Source: Thiodiazotropha sp040507225 (GTDB lineage Bacteria; Pseudomonadota; Gammaproteobacteria; Chromatiales; Chromatiaceae). Taken from it: a DNA stretch of 64,000 bases. The position numbers and the translations under genes were made by a program. Position 1 is the stretch's first letter. Every line of letters begins with the position of its first letter. A model generated the notes under the pieces. That model was given only the letters and a program-made list of their open reading frames with translations. It made no database searches and was not told where the DNA came from. The DNA lies in the NCBI GenBank assembly GCA_040507225.1, contig JBEVVG010000003.1, forward strand, positions 286,543 to 350,542, read 5' to 3'. This document shows positions 27,466 through 36,823 of this stretch, in pieces.

Positions 27466-28239
27466 ATGTCAGAATTAAAAGCTTTGATATTCGATGTGGA
27501 CGGAACTCTCGCCGACACGGAGCGGGACGGGCATCGGGTCGCCTTCAACCAGGCCTTCCGCGATGCAGGACTGGATTGGGACTGGAGCGTGGGGCTCTAC
27601 GGAGAACTGCTCAAGGTCACCGGTGGCAAGGAACGGATCCGCCACTACCTGGAACACTTCAACACCGCCTTCCGTGGACCATCGGACCTAGATGGCTTCA
27701 TCGCGGGTCTCCACGCCAGTAAAACCGGTCATTACACCCGGATGATGGCTGAAGGGGCAATCCCCATGCGCAGTGGGGTGAATCGGCTGATCAACGAAGC
27801 CCGTCAGATGGGGCTGCGCCTGGCCATCGCCACCACTACCACCCCGGCCAACGTCAGCGCCCTGCTCAAATACAGCCTGGCGCCGGATGCCGAGTCCTGG
27901 TTCGAGGTGATCGCCGCAGGGGATATCGTTGCGGCGAAAAAACCGGCGCCGGATATCTATGTCTGGGCGATGCAGCAGATGGGACTCGAGCCTGAGGACT
28001 GCATGGCGTTCGAGGATTCACACAATGGCGTCCGTTCCGCCGTGCAGTCGGGCATCGAGTCGGTACTGGTAACCACCAACGGCTATACCGAAGCGGATGA
28101 TTTCACCGGGGCGCGTTTGGTGATCGACCGGTTGGGTGAGCCGGATCAGCCTTTCGAACTGAAACACGGAGAGGCCTGCGGTAAGCAGTGGGTCGATGTG
28201 GAATTGCTGAAGCAACTGCATCAAGATCGCTGCGCATGA
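27466..28239 (+). CDS. cbbY: HAD-family phosphatase CbbY
   Basis: CbbY hydrolyses xylulose-1,5-bisphosphate, a by-product that inhibits Rubisco, so it usually accompanies the Calvin cycle. HAD motif I is FDVDGTLADTE with Asp10 and Asp12. The cap domain holds GGKERIRHYLEHF, motif II is ATTTT, Lys167-168 in AAKKPAPDIY supply motif III, and motif IV is FEDSHNG. It fits CbbY closely in length (257) and cap sequence; phosphoglycolate phosphatase is the alternative. Its stop overlaps the next start (ATGA). No Rubisco genes are in the window. Confidence 0.88.
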   Translation: MSELKALIFDVDGTLADTERDGHRVAFNQAFRDAGLDWDWSVGLYGELLKVTGGKERIRHYLEHFNTAFRGPSDLDGFIAGLHASKTGHYTRMMAEGAIPMRSGVNRLINEARQMGLRLAIATTTTPANVSALLKYSLAPDAESWFEVIAAGDIVAAKKPAPDIYVWAMQQMGLEPEDCMAFEDSHNGVRSAVQSGIESVLVTTNGYTEADDFTGARLVIDRLGEPDQPFELKHGEACGKQWVDVELLKQLHQDRCA

Positions 28240-29405
28240 GCCTGATAGCCGATCGCATGGGGCGGATTGCCCCGTTTTATGTGATGGATCTGCTCGGCCG
28301 GGCGCGCCAGATGGAGGCGGATGGGCGGACAGTAATTCACATGGAGATCGGAGAGCCCGATTTCGCGACCCCGGAGCCGGTGATTGGCGCCGGTCAGGCG
28401 GCGCTGGCGGCGGGTAAGACCCATTACACCCCGGCAGCGGGACTTCCGGAGTTGCGCCAGGCCATCGCGGATGACTACCGTGAGCGCTACGGGGTGAGCC
28501 TTTCCGCAGAGCGGATCATCGTCACACCCGGCTCCTCCGGAGCCCTGCAGCTGCTGCTCAGTGTACTGATCAACCCGGGAGAGTCGGTGCTCTTGGCCGA
28601 TCCCGGCTATCCATGCAACCGTCACTTCGTGGAACTGGTGGATGGTATCCCGGTGGGTGTGCCTGTCGGGCCGGAGACCGGCTACCAATTGACCGCGGAC
28701 CTCCTGGATTCCGCCTGGCGGGATGACACCAAGGCGGTCATTGTGGCCTCACCCTCCAATCCGACCGGCACCCTGCTCAGCGACCCGGAGATGCAACGTT
28801 TGCAGAAGCAGGTCAGCGACCGGGGTGGCATGCTGATCGTTGACGAGATCTACCAGGGATTGACCTATGACCGGGTCTCGGGCACCGCCCTGCGGTTCTC
28901 CGATAACCTGTGTGTGATCAACAGTTTCTCGAAATACTTCTGCATGACCGGATGGCGACTCGGCTGGCTGGTGGCCCCGGAGGAGATGTTGGATCCCCTC
29001 GAACGACTGGCGCAGAACATCTTTCTTTCCGCACCGACATTGTCCCAGGCAGCAGCCCTGGCTGCCTTTTCACCGAATGTGCTGGAGACTCTGGAGAACC
29101 GCCGCCAGGCGTTTCAGCAGCGGCGGGACTTTCTCCTCCCCGCGCTGCGTGAACTGGGCTTTTCCATCCCGGTCACCCCCGAGGGGGCTTTCTATCTGTA
29201 CGCCGGCTGCAGCGAAATCAGCAGCGACAGTCAGGCACTGGCCGAGCAGTTGCTCAATCAGGCCGGTGTGGCCGTGACACCTGGTCTCGATTTTGGCTTT
29301 CACCAACCAGAAAGACACCTGCGGTTTGCCTACACCACGGACCTGGCGCGTTTGCAGGAGGGGGTCGAACGGATCCGTCGTTTTCTTGGGTCCGGGGCGA
29401 GTTGA
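28236..29405 (+). CDS. Class I/II PLP-dependent aminotransferase
   Basis: This is a fold-type I aminotransferase of about 389 residues. EIGEPDF at 37-43 and THYTPAAGLPELR are the N-terminal signatures. Asn175 in SNPTGT, Asp203 in VDEIYQ and Tyr206 contact PLP, and Lys233 in SFSKYF forms the Schiff base. An RFAYTT motif near the end carries the carboxylate-binding arginine. The start codon overlaps the cbbY stop by four bases (ATGA), so translation is coupled. The amino acid substrate cannot be told from sequence. Confidence 0.92.
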   Translation: MSLIADRMGRIAPFYVMDLLGRARQMEADGRTVIHMEIGEPDFATPEPVIGAGQAALAAGKTHYTPAAGLPELRQAIADDYRERYGVSLSAERIIVTPGSSGALQLLLSVLINPGESVLLADPGYPCNRHFVELVDGIPVGVPVGPETGYQLTADLLDSAWRDDTKAVIVASPSNPTGTLLSDPEMQRLQKQVSDRGGMLIVDEIYQGLTYDRVSGTALRFSDNLCVINSFSKYFCMTGWRLGWLVAPEEMLDPLERLAQNIFLSAPTLSQAAALAAFSPNVLETLENRRQAFQQRRDFLLPALRELGFSIPVTPEGAFYLYAGCSEISSDSQALAEQLLNQAGVAVTPGLDFGFHQPERHLRFAYTTDLARLQEGVERIRRFLGSGAS

Positions 29406-29419
29406 AACGCGTTGCCGGG

Positions 29420-30154
29420 CTAGAGTTGCGACAGGCGCTCCCGCCAGAAGATCGTCGCGCCGGCGACAGCGGCCGGCATCGCGACAAAATTGAGAATCGG
29501 GATCATCATCATCAGGGTCAGGGTGCCGCCAAACGAGAGCGCATCCAGACGCACCCGCTTGAGTCGCTGATGCTGTTCCTTGAATCCCAGGTTGTGATTG
29601 GCCATGGGGTAATCACCGTACTCCAGGGTGAGGTACCAGGCGTTGAACAGCAGCCAGAGAAACGGGGCAGCAATCTGTACTACTGGAATCAGAAACAGCA
29701 GCAGCAGCGGAATCGCGCGAATCAGGAAGTAGCTCAGCTTGCGTAATTCGGACAGCAGAGCCGGCAGCAGATCTTTCATCAGCTGTTTTACGCCCCCCGG
29801 CTGGTGAACCACCGCGCCGCCGAGATAGGCCTCGACCTTTTCCGCGAGCAGCCCGTTGAAGGGCGCGGCGATCAGGTTTGCGATGACCGTAAAGGTATAA
29901 AAAACCACCAGAAGCAGCGCGATCGCGAAGATCGGCCAGAGTATCCAGCGCAACCAGTGAAACCAGCTTTCCGGGTCGGGCAGCATCCGGTTCATCCAGC
30001 TTTCGAACTGGCTGACGCCCAACCAGATCAACAGGCTGAACACCAGCACATTCACAATCAGCGGGATCAGCACGAACGGCCGGATTCCGGGTTTGCTGAG
30101 CAGTCCGAGACCACGAAGCATGTACTGTGCACCTGAAATCGCTTGAGTCGCCAT
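29420..30154 (-). CDS. cysZ: Sulfate transporter CysZ (EI24 family)
   Basis: CysZ brings sulfate into the cell for assimilation. The 244-residue inner-membrane protein has about four to six hydrophobic segments, with a long one at PFVLIPLIVNVLVFSLLIWLG, a second at ILWPIFAIALLLVVFYTF and a third pair around residues 145-175. The family motifs NLIAAPFNGLLAEKVE and LEYGDYPMANH are present. The stop lies 14 bases from the convergent aminotransferase stop. No cys operon genes are adjacent. Confidence 0.92.
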   Translation of the reverse strand: MATQAISGAQYMLRGLGLLSKPGIRPFVLIPLIVNVLVFSLLIWLGVSQFESWMNRMLPDPESWFHWLRWILWPIFAIALLLVVFYTFTVIANLIAAPFNGLLAEKVEAYLGGAVVHQPGGVKQLMKDLLPALLSELRKLSYFLIRAIPLLLLFLIPVVQIAAPFLWLLFNAWYLTLEYGDYPMANHNLGFKEQHQRLKRVRLDALSFGGTLTLMMMIPILNFVAMPAAVAGATIFWRERLSQL

Positions 30155-30460
30155 GAGGGGAGTCCTTGGGATTATAAATCACAAATTCCAGCGTTCAGGA
30201 TAACCCGGGACTAGGGGTTTGCAGCAAGGTCGGGTATTGTGTTTCGGTCAGGGCGCAAACCAGGAGTGGCCTGGTGTGAAGACCTGGTAGAGTGGGCCAG
30301 GTTTCCGGTTTGGCCGGCTCACGGAAATCAAACTATACTTCGATACAGTTCACAGTTTCTATCGACGAAACCGTAACTTGTGAGTACGTTCAAGAAATTT
30401 TTCGCGGCGGGTTATTACACTCCTAAGCGTAATTCGGAGTTATCTTGCCAGGGGCAAAAA
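30155..30460. other. Divergent intergenic region
   Basis: About 306 bases separate cysZ from the exported-protein gene. TATACT at 30334-30339 is a candidate -10 box for the exported protein, but its -35 is poor. AGGGG at about 30450 is the ribosome binding site of that gene. A frame open from 30380 would extend the gene upstream, but the added residues do not look coding. Confidence 0.4.
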
Positions 30461-31318
30461 ATGTTAAACACCAGCAAACACCTATCATCTCGTTCGTCCA
30501 GGACTGTGCGCGCCCTTTTTATCACCGCACTGGTGCTTGCGCTGTTGCCAATCAGCAGTTTCGCAAGTCGTCAAATCACGCTGCCGTTTTCAGAAGGCTT
30601 TGACCTCAACAACTACCAGGATCTCGTCTGGGTCACCAACGGAGCTTCTCACCAGTGGCTGAGCGATGGCGGCTGGCAGGGTGGTGGTGCTGCGAAGATC
30701 ATTCCCATCGTGACCGATCAGGGTTACAACGGTCTGGGGCAGTTTACCGGACTGAATACCGAACAACTCAACGTGCGATTCCTGATCAAACACGGTTCCG
30801 CCTGGGGCCGCCGGCCAGCGCAGGATTTCACCAACAAGGTCATCATTTTCAACCGGCCCACGCTGCGCGATCGTCCGATGATCATCTCCAGAACCTACAA
30901 CAACGAAACCGACTGGGTCACCTACGGCGCCTGTGACAATACCGTTTGTCGATATGAAGGCGGTGATTACTGGCCCGACGGCAGTGACTCCTACCGCATT
31001 GGTCCCCCCCCGTTCAACCGTTCCAACGAGTGGGTGAGCGTGGAACTGGAGGCCAATACCCGCACCGGGCTGATCTCTCTGTACATCACCACCCAGGACG
31101 GCGTACTCAGCGGACGCTACGTGCAGAACAGCATGGCGACACCCGGAGAGGTGTTCAGTTATATCGACGTGATCGGCGGCTACACCAATTTCGCTTCGAT
31201 CCCTGATCCTGAGAACTATTTCATCATCGACGAGCTGGTCATCGATGACAGCTATATCGGTCCCCCGGCCGGCTTCATCGCGGGAAACCCTCCCAGTCCC
31301 CCGACGATCCTTGAATAA
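30461..31318 (+). CDS. Exported protein, possible jelly-roll/lectin-like fold
   Basis: The 285-residue protein begins with a long basic region and a hydrophobic core ending SSFASRQ, so it is exported. The remainder is rich in aromatic and beta-strand residues (LPFSEGFD, VWVTNGASHQWL, VNVRF-like strands, YFIIDELVIDDSYIG), which suggests a concanavalin-like beta sandwich. Two cysteines (CDNTVC) could form a disulfide. Family and ligand are not recognised. Met 30461 has AGGGG six bases upstream. It ends in a very strong intrinsic terminator. Confidence 0.75.
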   Translation: MLNTSKHLSSRSSRTVRALFITALVLALLPISSFASRQITLPFSEGFDLNNYQDLVWVTNGASHQWLSDGGWQGGGAAKIIPIVTDQGYNGLGQFTGLNTEQLNVRFLIKHGSAWGRRPAQDFTNKVIIFNRPTLRDRPMIISRTYNNETDWVTYGACDNTVCRYEGGDYWPDGSDSYRIGPPPFNRSNEWVSVELEANTRTGLISLYITTQDGVLSGRYVQNSMATPGEVFSYIDVIGGYTNFASIPDPENYFIIDELVIDDSYIGPPAGFIAGNPPSPPTILE

Positions 31319-31344
31319 ACCGGGCTCAGGATAAACCCTTGAAT

Positions 31345-31375
31345 AAACCCTGATCTCAGGATCAGGGTTTTTTTT
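31345..31375 (+). terminator. Strong intrinsic terminator
   Basis: A perfect 11-base stem (31345-31355 with 31360-31370) closes a TCAG tetraloop and runs into eight T. It lies 27 bases after the stop codon of the exported protein gene. Confidence 0.95.
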
Positions 31376-31563
31376 GCATGATTTCTGGCGTTTACGTTCG
31401 TTTTCTTGAATTTAGCGCTGGCAAAAAGCGGGTCTTGCAGGGTCAGTGATATACGTCCCGGCAGGATCGAAGACACACCGGTTGCGAACCGCTTTTCAGC
31501 TTCTCGGCGATTTCCCGTGACACACGGGGTGTGTTGTGTACGGTCAGTCGGGCAATGCCGAGA

Positions 31564-31932
31564 TCAGGGAATGACTTTCAGGATGCGGTTGGAGATCTGG
31601 CTCTGCAGCCCGAGTATGTCGTAGACGACGATGCCGAAGTAGTACTCTCCGGGTTCCATCCCGGTCAGATCGTAGGAGGTGATCTGGCTGTCATCGAGAT
31701 CCGCGAGCAGTTCCAGGTTGTAAGAACTGGGACCGCCATAAATCTTGTAACCCTGTATCTCGGACAGGTCCAGGAAGCTGTTGTCCGTGCGGGTGGATGG
31801 CGGTACCCAGTTGAGCATGGGTTTGCTGGTGTCAGCGGTCGAGGAGGGCTGCGCATCACCCGACCCGCCACCACCGCCACAGGCGGACAGTGCGACCGAA
31901 AGGGTGATACTCAGAAGTGCTGTTCTATTCAT
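31564..31932 (-). CDS. Small lipoprotein with a fibronectin III-like domain
   Basis: The 122-residue protein has a type II signal peptide with lipobox Leu15-Ser-Ala-Cys18, followed by five glycines as a flexible tether. The remaining 80 residues (LNWVPPSTRTDNSFLDLSEIQ, GYKIYGG, YDLTGMEPGEYYFGIVVYD) have the strand pattern and wording of a fibronectin type III domain, as in many surface lipoproteins. No Asp follows Cys18, so outer-membrane sorting is expected. The binding partner is unknown. It stands alone, convergent with the exported-protein gene. Confidence 0.82.
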   Translation of the reverse strand: MNRTALLSITLSVALSACGGGGGSGDAQPSSTADTSKPMLNWVPPSTRTDNSFLDLSEIQGYKIYGGPSSYNLELLADLDDSQITSYDLTGMEPGEYYFGIVVYDILGLQSQISNRILKVIP

Positions 31933-32246
31933 GGTTTCCTACCGCTGCCTGACGCAGTCGCTATCCAGATCTCACCTATCTGATCCTACAGCACAGAAAT
32001 CGTTCTGCACGGTATTATACACGCTATAACCCTGCATGATCAGGGGGCAATCCGGCAGAGTGCCGGAAATCAGTCAAGGGTCTGGAAGACTTTTCCTTGT
32101 AAAACATTGGGTAACGTGGATTGCCGAGTTCGGATACAGGTGATTATTGGGCGTTGATGGACGCAACATGATCCGCGTATCGCAATCGAATGTGAGTATG
32201 CGTGATCCCCCGGGCCTTTTCAAAGCCCGGGCCTGGAAAACGGGCC
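31933..32246. other. Intergenic region
   Basis: These 314 bases upstream of the lipoprotein and downstream of glnD hold the lipoprotein promoter and a GC-rich hairpin at 32209-32231. No further gene is seen. Confidence 0.45.
32209..32231 (-). terminator. Hairpin downstream of glnD
   Basis: The seven-base stem CCCGGGC with GCCCGGG and a nine-base loop lies 16 bases beyond the glnD stop. It has no T run on the minus strand, so termination efficiency is doubtful. Confidence 0.45.
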
Positions 32247-34901
32247 TCAGTCACTATTCGTGGCTGACTGGGGCATTCGGGCCAGCACGGTGTTCTCCAG
32301 GCATTGCAGACTGGTGAGGTCATTCAGGGGCTTGTTTTCCAGGTCGGTGATGAAAAAGATGTCTTCCACCCGGGCGCCCAGGGTTGTGATCTTGGCATGT
32401 TGCAGGCGGATGTGACAGGCTGCGAAGGCCTGGCCCACATCAGACAGGAGTCCCGGCCGGTCCAGGGTGACCAGGCGCATCACGGTGCGCTCCAGGGTCG
32501 GTTCCTGACTGAAGTGAACCTGGGTCGACTGATCGAAGTGTTTATGCAGCCGGGGCAGGCGGCGGGTGACCTTGAGGGGCTGGTTTCCTTCCTGGCACAG
32601 GCCCAGGTTGAGGGTGTTGATGATCTCATCGCTGCGCAGACCGAATTCCACCGGTGAGCCGTCCTGCTCGAGTATCAGATAGCTGTTCAGCGAATGCCCG
32701 TCTGAGGTGCTCATGATGCGGGCATTGACGATAGACAGGTCGAGCTGGTCCAGCAGGCTGGTGGTGACCGCGAACAGGTTATCCCGGTCGGCACCGTAGT
32801 AGAACACTTCGGTGCCCCCCCGTTTTGCGGTCTGACGCATGCGGATCAGCGGCAGATCCTGTTCCGCGGTTCCCAGAATCAGCTGGGTGTGGCGTTGAAT
32901 CGCGTTCGGAGAATGGGTCAGGAAATACTCACTGGTAAAGGTCGACCAGAGGTTTTGAATACGATCCCGATCGATCTGTTGCTGGGTCAGCAGGTCCAGG
33001 GCGGCGGTCTGCTTTTCGTGAATCAGGTCGTCCTGAACCAGGGGGTTGTCCAGGCCGCGAATCAGGGCCCGGCGGGTGGCATTGAACAGGTCACGAAGCA
33101 GGGAGTCCTTCCAGGAGTTCCAGGCGGCCGGATTGGTGGCGCGGCTGTCGGCGAAGGTCAGCAGGTAGAGGTAGGTCAGGCGGTTGAGATCCCCCACCAG
33201 GGCGGCGAATTCCTGAACCACTTCGGGGTCGGTGATGTCCTTGCGCTGAGCGGTCATGGACATGATCAGGTGGTTGCGTACCAGCCAGCTGACCAGTTGG
33301 CTGTCGTACTCGCTCAAATGGTGCAGACGACAGAAGTAAAGGGCGTCCTCGGCCCCCAGCTCGGAGTGGTTGCCGCCGCGTCCCTTGGCGATGTCGTGGA
33401 ACAGCGCGGCCATGTAGATCAGTTCCTCCTTGGGGAGGGTCTTGTGCAACTGGGTGCAGAACGGATACTCGTCGGCGTATTTTGCCACGCTGAGACGGCG
33501 AATGTTGCGCACCACCATGAGGGTGTGCTCGTCCACCGTGTAGACATGAAACAGGTCGTACTGCATGCGTCCGACGATCTTTTCGAAACTGGGGATGTAT
33601 TTTGCCAGGACCCCATAGATGTTCATGCGTCTGAGTGCCCGGGTCAGGCCCACAGGCTGCCGCATGATCTCCATGAACAGGCTCTGCGCACGGATGTCCT
33701 GGCGAAAATTCTCGTCGATCAGGTAGGTGTGATTGCGGATCAGGCGGATGGTGCTGGCGCGTACCCCCTTGAGTTCGGGATTTTCCTGCAGCACCAGGAA
33801 CAGCTCGAGCAATGCAGTGGGATAGCGCTTGAACACCCCCTTGTGGGTGACTTCGAGGAATTGGCTGCGGTACTGAAAACGCTGGTTGATAACCGTCGGT
33901 TCGCCCAGCTTGTTCTGCAGCAGAATGCTCTCCTGAAAATGCTGCAGCAGCATCTCGTTGAGGCGGCTCAGTTCCATGACCGTGCGATAGTAGTCGCGCA
34001 TGAAACTCTCGACCGCCAGATTGGCGTGATCGGAGTCGTAACCCAGATGCGAGGCCAGGGTGCGCTGATGATCGAACAACAGTCGGTCATCGCAGCGGCC
34101 GGTCAGCAGATGCAGGGCAAAGCGAATCCGCCAGAGATGGTTCTGACCCTCGATCAGGGTCTGGTACTCGGCCTCGGTAAGAAATTCGTGTTTGACCAGG
34201 TCGTGCATGTCCTGGGTGTGAAAGTGGCGCTTGGCCACCCAACCGATCATCTGGATATCCCGCAATCCCCCGGGACTCTCCTTGAGATTCGGCTCCAGGT
34301 TGCTCAGGGTGCCGTCCTGTTTGGCATGACGCCGTCGTTGTTCCTTGAGTTTGGCTTCGAAAAAATCGTGGCTGTTCCAGATCACATCCGCTGAGGTGGC
34401 ACGCATCATGGCATCGAACAGAGCCTGACTGCCGGTCAGGTAGCGTGCTTCCAGCAGGTTGGTAATCACGGTGATGTTCTGAGCGGCTTCCCTGACCGAA
34501 TCCTCGATGGTGCGCACGCTGTGGCCGATTTCCAGGCCCACATCCCACAGCAGGGTGAGAAACTGCTCCAGCTGATCCTTGAAGGCGTCGAAACGGCTCT
34601 CGTTCTCGAGCAGTATCAGGATGTCGATGTCTGAGGCCGGGTGCAGTTCGCCCCGCCCGTAACCGCCCACCGCGACCAGGGTGGCTGCCTGACTGTCGGG
34701 TTCGAAAAAACGCATCCACACCCTTTTCAGCACTTCATCGACCAGCGTTGCGCGTTCCGCCACCAGATCGCTGGTGCAGGTCTGACCACTGCTGAAGCGC
34801 TCCTGCACCTCTTCGGTGTAACGCTTGAGATACTCCTTGCAGGGCTGAATTGGAGAGCGGTCGGGCACGAAGGCCTGGTTGAGGGCTTGTAGGTCAATCA
34901 T
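32247..34901 (-). CDS. glnD: PII uridylyltransferase/uridylyl-removing enzyme GlnD
   Basis: GlnD senses glutamine and adds or removes UMP on PII proteins, controlling nitrogen assimilation. Domains in order are the nucleotidyltransferase (GGYGRGELHPASDIDI at 79-94, with metal aspartates Asp91 and Asp93), a linker region, the HD hydrolase (His502-Asp503 in HDIAKGRGGNHSELG), and two C-terminal ACT domains (VYYGADRDNLFAVT, and LERTVMRLVTLDRPGLLSDV). The 884 residues match the E. coli enzyme (890). It follows map by 27 bases on the same strand. Confidence 0.97.
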   Translation of the reverse strand: MIDLQALNQAFVPDRSPIQPCKEYLKRYTEEVQERFSSGQTCTSDLVAERATLVDEVLKRVWMRFFEPDSQAATLVAVGGYGRGELHPASDIDILILLENESRFDAFKDQLEQFLTLLWDVGLEIGHSVRTIEDSVREAAQNITVITNLLEARYLTGSQALFDAMMRATSADVIWNSHDFFEAKLKEQRRRHAKQDGTLSNLEPNLKESPGGLRDIQMIGWVAKRHFHTQDMHDLVKHEFLTEAEYQTLIEGQNHLWRIRFALHLLTGRCDDRLLFDHQRTLASHLGYDSDHANLAVESFMRDYYRTVMELSRLNEMLLQHFQESILLQNKLGEPTVINQRFQYRSQFLEVTHKGVFKRYPTALLELFLVLQENPELKGVRASTIRLIRNHTYLIDENFRQDIRAQSLFMEIMRQPVGLTRALRRMNIYGVLAKYIPSFEKIVGRMQYDLFHVYTVDEHTLMVVRNIRRLSVAKYADEYPFCTQLHKTLPKEELIYMAALFHDIAKGRGGNHSELGAEDALYFCRLHHLSEYDSQLVSWLVRNHLIMSMTAQRKDITDPEVVQEFAALVGDLNRLTYLYLLTFADSRATNPAAWNSWKDSLLRDLFNATRRALIRGLDNPLVQDDLIHEKQTAALDLLTQQQIDRDRIQNLWSTFTSEYFLTHSPNAIQRHTQLILGTAEQDLPLIRMRQTAKRGGTEVFYYGADRDNLFAVTTSLLDQLDLSIVNARIMSTSDGHSLNSYLILEQDGSPVEFGLRSDEIINTLNLGLCQEGNQPLKVTRRLPRLHKHFDQSTQVHFSQEPTLERTVMRLVTLDRPGLLSDVGQAFAACHIRLQHAKITTLGARVEDIFFITDLENKPLNDLTSLQCLENTVLARMPQSATNSD

Positions 34902-34928
34902 CGGAGTGGGCTGTAGGTCGTGGACGGG

Positions 34929-35705
34929 TCAGGCGACGCGCGGCCGCTCTTCGTCCCGCAGCGTGAGCACCTCGTGTCCGGACTCGGTGACCAGAATGGT
35001 GTGCTCGAACTGGGCGCTGAGACTGCGATCTTTGGTGATGACCGTCCAGCCATCCGGTTTCAGCTTGACCTGGGGTTTGCCGGCATTGACCATGGGCTCG
35101 ATGGTGAAGCACATGCCCGGCTGCAGTTCCAGGCCCGTGTCGGGCTGGCCGTAGTGCAACACCTGCGGATCCTCGTGGAACTCCTTGCCAATCCCGTGGC
35201 CGCAGTATTCCCGGACCACGCTGTAGTTGTTTTTCTCCACGAATGTCTGAATCCGGTGGCCGATATCGCCCAACCGGCAGCCGGGTTTGACCAGATCAAT
35301 GCCCATCCACAGGGCTTCCTGGGTGATCTCGATCAGTCGCTTGGCCAGCACCGACGGCTGTCCGACGACGAACATCTTGCTGGTATCGCCATGGTAGCCG
35401 TCCTTGATCACGGTGATGTCCAGGTTGATGATGTCGCCTTTTTTCAGGCGTTTTTCATTCGGAATGCCGTGGCATACGACCTGATTCACCGAGGAGCAGA
35501 TCGACTTGGGGAAGCCGCGATAGTTCAGAGGCGCGGGAATCGCCTTCTGCACCCGCACGATATGGTCGTGGCAGATCTGGTCGAGTTCCAGGGTCGTGAT
35601 ACCAGGCTGCACATGGGGCGCGACGACCTCGAGCACCTCGGCGGCCAGCCGGCCGGCAACGCGCATTTTCTCAATCTCATCCGCATTCTTAATTGTGACG
35701 CCCAT
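34929..35705 (-). CDS. map: Methionine aminopeptidase, type I
   Basis: Map removes the initiator methionine from new proteins. All pita-bread metal and catalytic residues are present: His79, Asp96, Asp107, His170, Glu203 and Glu234. The 258-residue length is that of the bacterial type Ia enzyme. It lies divergent from rpsB, the usual gammaproteobacterial arrangement, and 27 bases upstream of glnD, with which it probably forms an operon. Confidence 0.97.
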   Translation of the reverse strand: MGVTIKNADEIEKMRVAGRLAAEVLEVVAPHVQPGITTLELDQICHDHIVRVQKAIPAPLNYRGFPKSICSSVNQVVCHGIPNEKRLKKGDIINLDITVIKDGYHGDTSKMFVVGQPSVLAKRLIEITQEALWMGIDLVKPGCRLGDIGHRIQTFVEKNNYSVVREYCGHGIGKEFHEDPQVLHYGQPDTGLELQPGMCFTIEPMVNAGKPQVKLKPDGWTVITKDRSLSAQFEHTILVTESGHEVLTLRDEERPRVA

Positions 35706-35817
35706 GTGAAATCGCTTAAAAGTCTGTGAGGTTGCCTATGCCAGGAGCGGTTGATACCCGTCCGACTGTGTCTGTCGGATGCGTGCTTACAGGCCCGCGG
35801 GAGAGGGTGTGGCGTGA

Positions 35818-35846
35818 TTGTCGCATCAAGCGGGTTATGGTATAAA
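35818..35846 (+). promoter_or_regulatory. Sigma70 promoter of rpsB-tsf
   Basis: TTGTCG (35818-35823) and TATAAA (35841-35846) are separated by exactly 17 bases. Transcription would begin near 35853, giving a leader of about 205 bases before rpsB. GC-rich bases follow the -10 box, as in stringently controlled ribosomal promoters. Confidence 0.7.
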
Positions 35847-35852
35847 ACGCCC

Positions 35853-36057
35853 CGCCGAAGCGCAAACGCTTCGCGCAGTCATGTCCGCAGGAACCTTGGG
35901 GTTTCGTGAGCGGACGATATCACACACATACCGACACATGGTCCGGGGTGCCTGTTGATGGGCTGATTACAAGCAACATTCGCTTGTTAATCATGGCTCT
36001 AGGGTTGGACTAATGGGGTATGTGGAGGTTCAACCCGATACAATTCAGGAGTCACTC
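35853..36057 (+). ncRNA. Probable rpsB 5' leader with autoregulatory structure
   Basis: The E. coli rpsB leader (Rfam t44/tff) lies in the same map-rpsB interval and mediates feedback by S2. Here a long transcribed leader starts with a seven-base perfect hairpin (35856-35862 with 35867-35873, loop CAAA) followed by paired GC-rich segments around 35880-35960. Position and length support homology of function. I could not confirm that the pairing matches the Rfam model. Confidence 0.45.
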
Positions 36058-36807
36058 ATGAGTGAAGTATCAATGCGCCAGATGCTTGAGGCCGGCGTGC
36101 ATTTTGGTCATCAGACCCGTTACTGGAACCCGAAGATGGGTTCCTTCATTTTTGGTCATCGCAACAAGATTCACATTATCAATCTTGAGAAGACCATGCC
36201 CCTGTACAAGGATGCGCTGAATTTCATTGGTTCCCTCTCCGCGAACGGCGGCAAAGTCATGTTCGTCGGCACCAAGCGGGCCGCGCAGAGCGTGGTGCGT
36301 GAAGAGGCGGAGCGTTGTGGCATGCCTTTCGTCAACCACCGCTGGCTCGGTGGCATGCTGACCAACTACAAGACTATCAAACAGTCGATCAAGCGCCTTA
36401 AGGAGCTCGAAAGCATGTTTGCCGACGGCAGCGTGGAGCATCGCTTCAACAAGAAGGAGGCCCTGGGCCTGAGTCGCGAACTGGAAAAGCTCGAGCGCAG
36501 CCTGGGCGGCATCAAGGACATGGGTGGTCTGCCTGATGCGCTGTTCATCATCGACGTGGGTCATGAAAAGAACGCGGTAGCCGAGGCCCGCAAACTGGGT
36601 ATCCCGGTAATTGGCGTGGTCGACACCAATAACGATCCGGATGACATCGACTATGTGATTCCGGGCAATGATGACGCCATTCGCGCCATACAGCTCTACG
36701 TCCAGGGCGCTTCCGCAGCGATTCTCGAGGGTCGCACAAGTGCCGTGAACATGGTGGCCGGCGAAGGCAATGAGGAGTTTGTCGAGGTGGCGCCGGATCA
36801 GGCGTAA
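36058..36807 (+). CDS. rpsB: 30S ribosomal protein S2
   Basis: S2 assembles late into the 30S subunit and is needed for S1 binding. The start MSEVSMRQMLEAGVHFGHQTRYWNPKM-type sequence is the family hallmark; it is preceded by AGGAG six bases upstream, so the in-frame ATG 45 bases earlier is not the start. HRWLGGMLTNYKT and GIPVIGVVDTNNDPD are also diagnostic. The 249 residues compare with 241 in E. coli. It forms an operon with tsf, with an attenuator-like hairpin between. Confidence 0.98.
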   Translation: MSEVSMRQMLEAGVHFGHQTRYWNPKMGSFIFGHRNKIHIINLEKTMPLYKDALNFIGSLSANGGKVMFVGTKRAAQSVVREEAERCGMPFVNHRWLGGMLTNYKTIKQSIKRLKELESMFADGSVEHRFNKKEALGLSRELEKLERSLGGIKDMGGLPDALFIIDVGHEKNAVAEARKLGIPVIGVVDTNNDPDDIDYVIPGNDDAIRAIQLYVQGASAAILEGRTSAVNMVAGEGNEEFVEVAPDQA

Positions 36808-36823
36808 CCGGTCCGGGCGCGTG

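Larger units (their letters stand above)
35706..36057. other. map-rpsB divergent region and rpsB leader
   Basis: The 352 bases hold the rpsB promoter at 35818-35846 and a transcribed leader of about 200 bases. The map promoter should lie near 35706-35800. The leader contains a hairpin at 35856-35873 and further complementary segments. AGGAG at about 36048-36052 is the rpsB ribosome binding site. Confidence 0.6.

Noticed and set aside
32889..34394. 501-codon open frame on the plus strand
   Set aside because: It is antisense to glnD, with no domain signature of its own.
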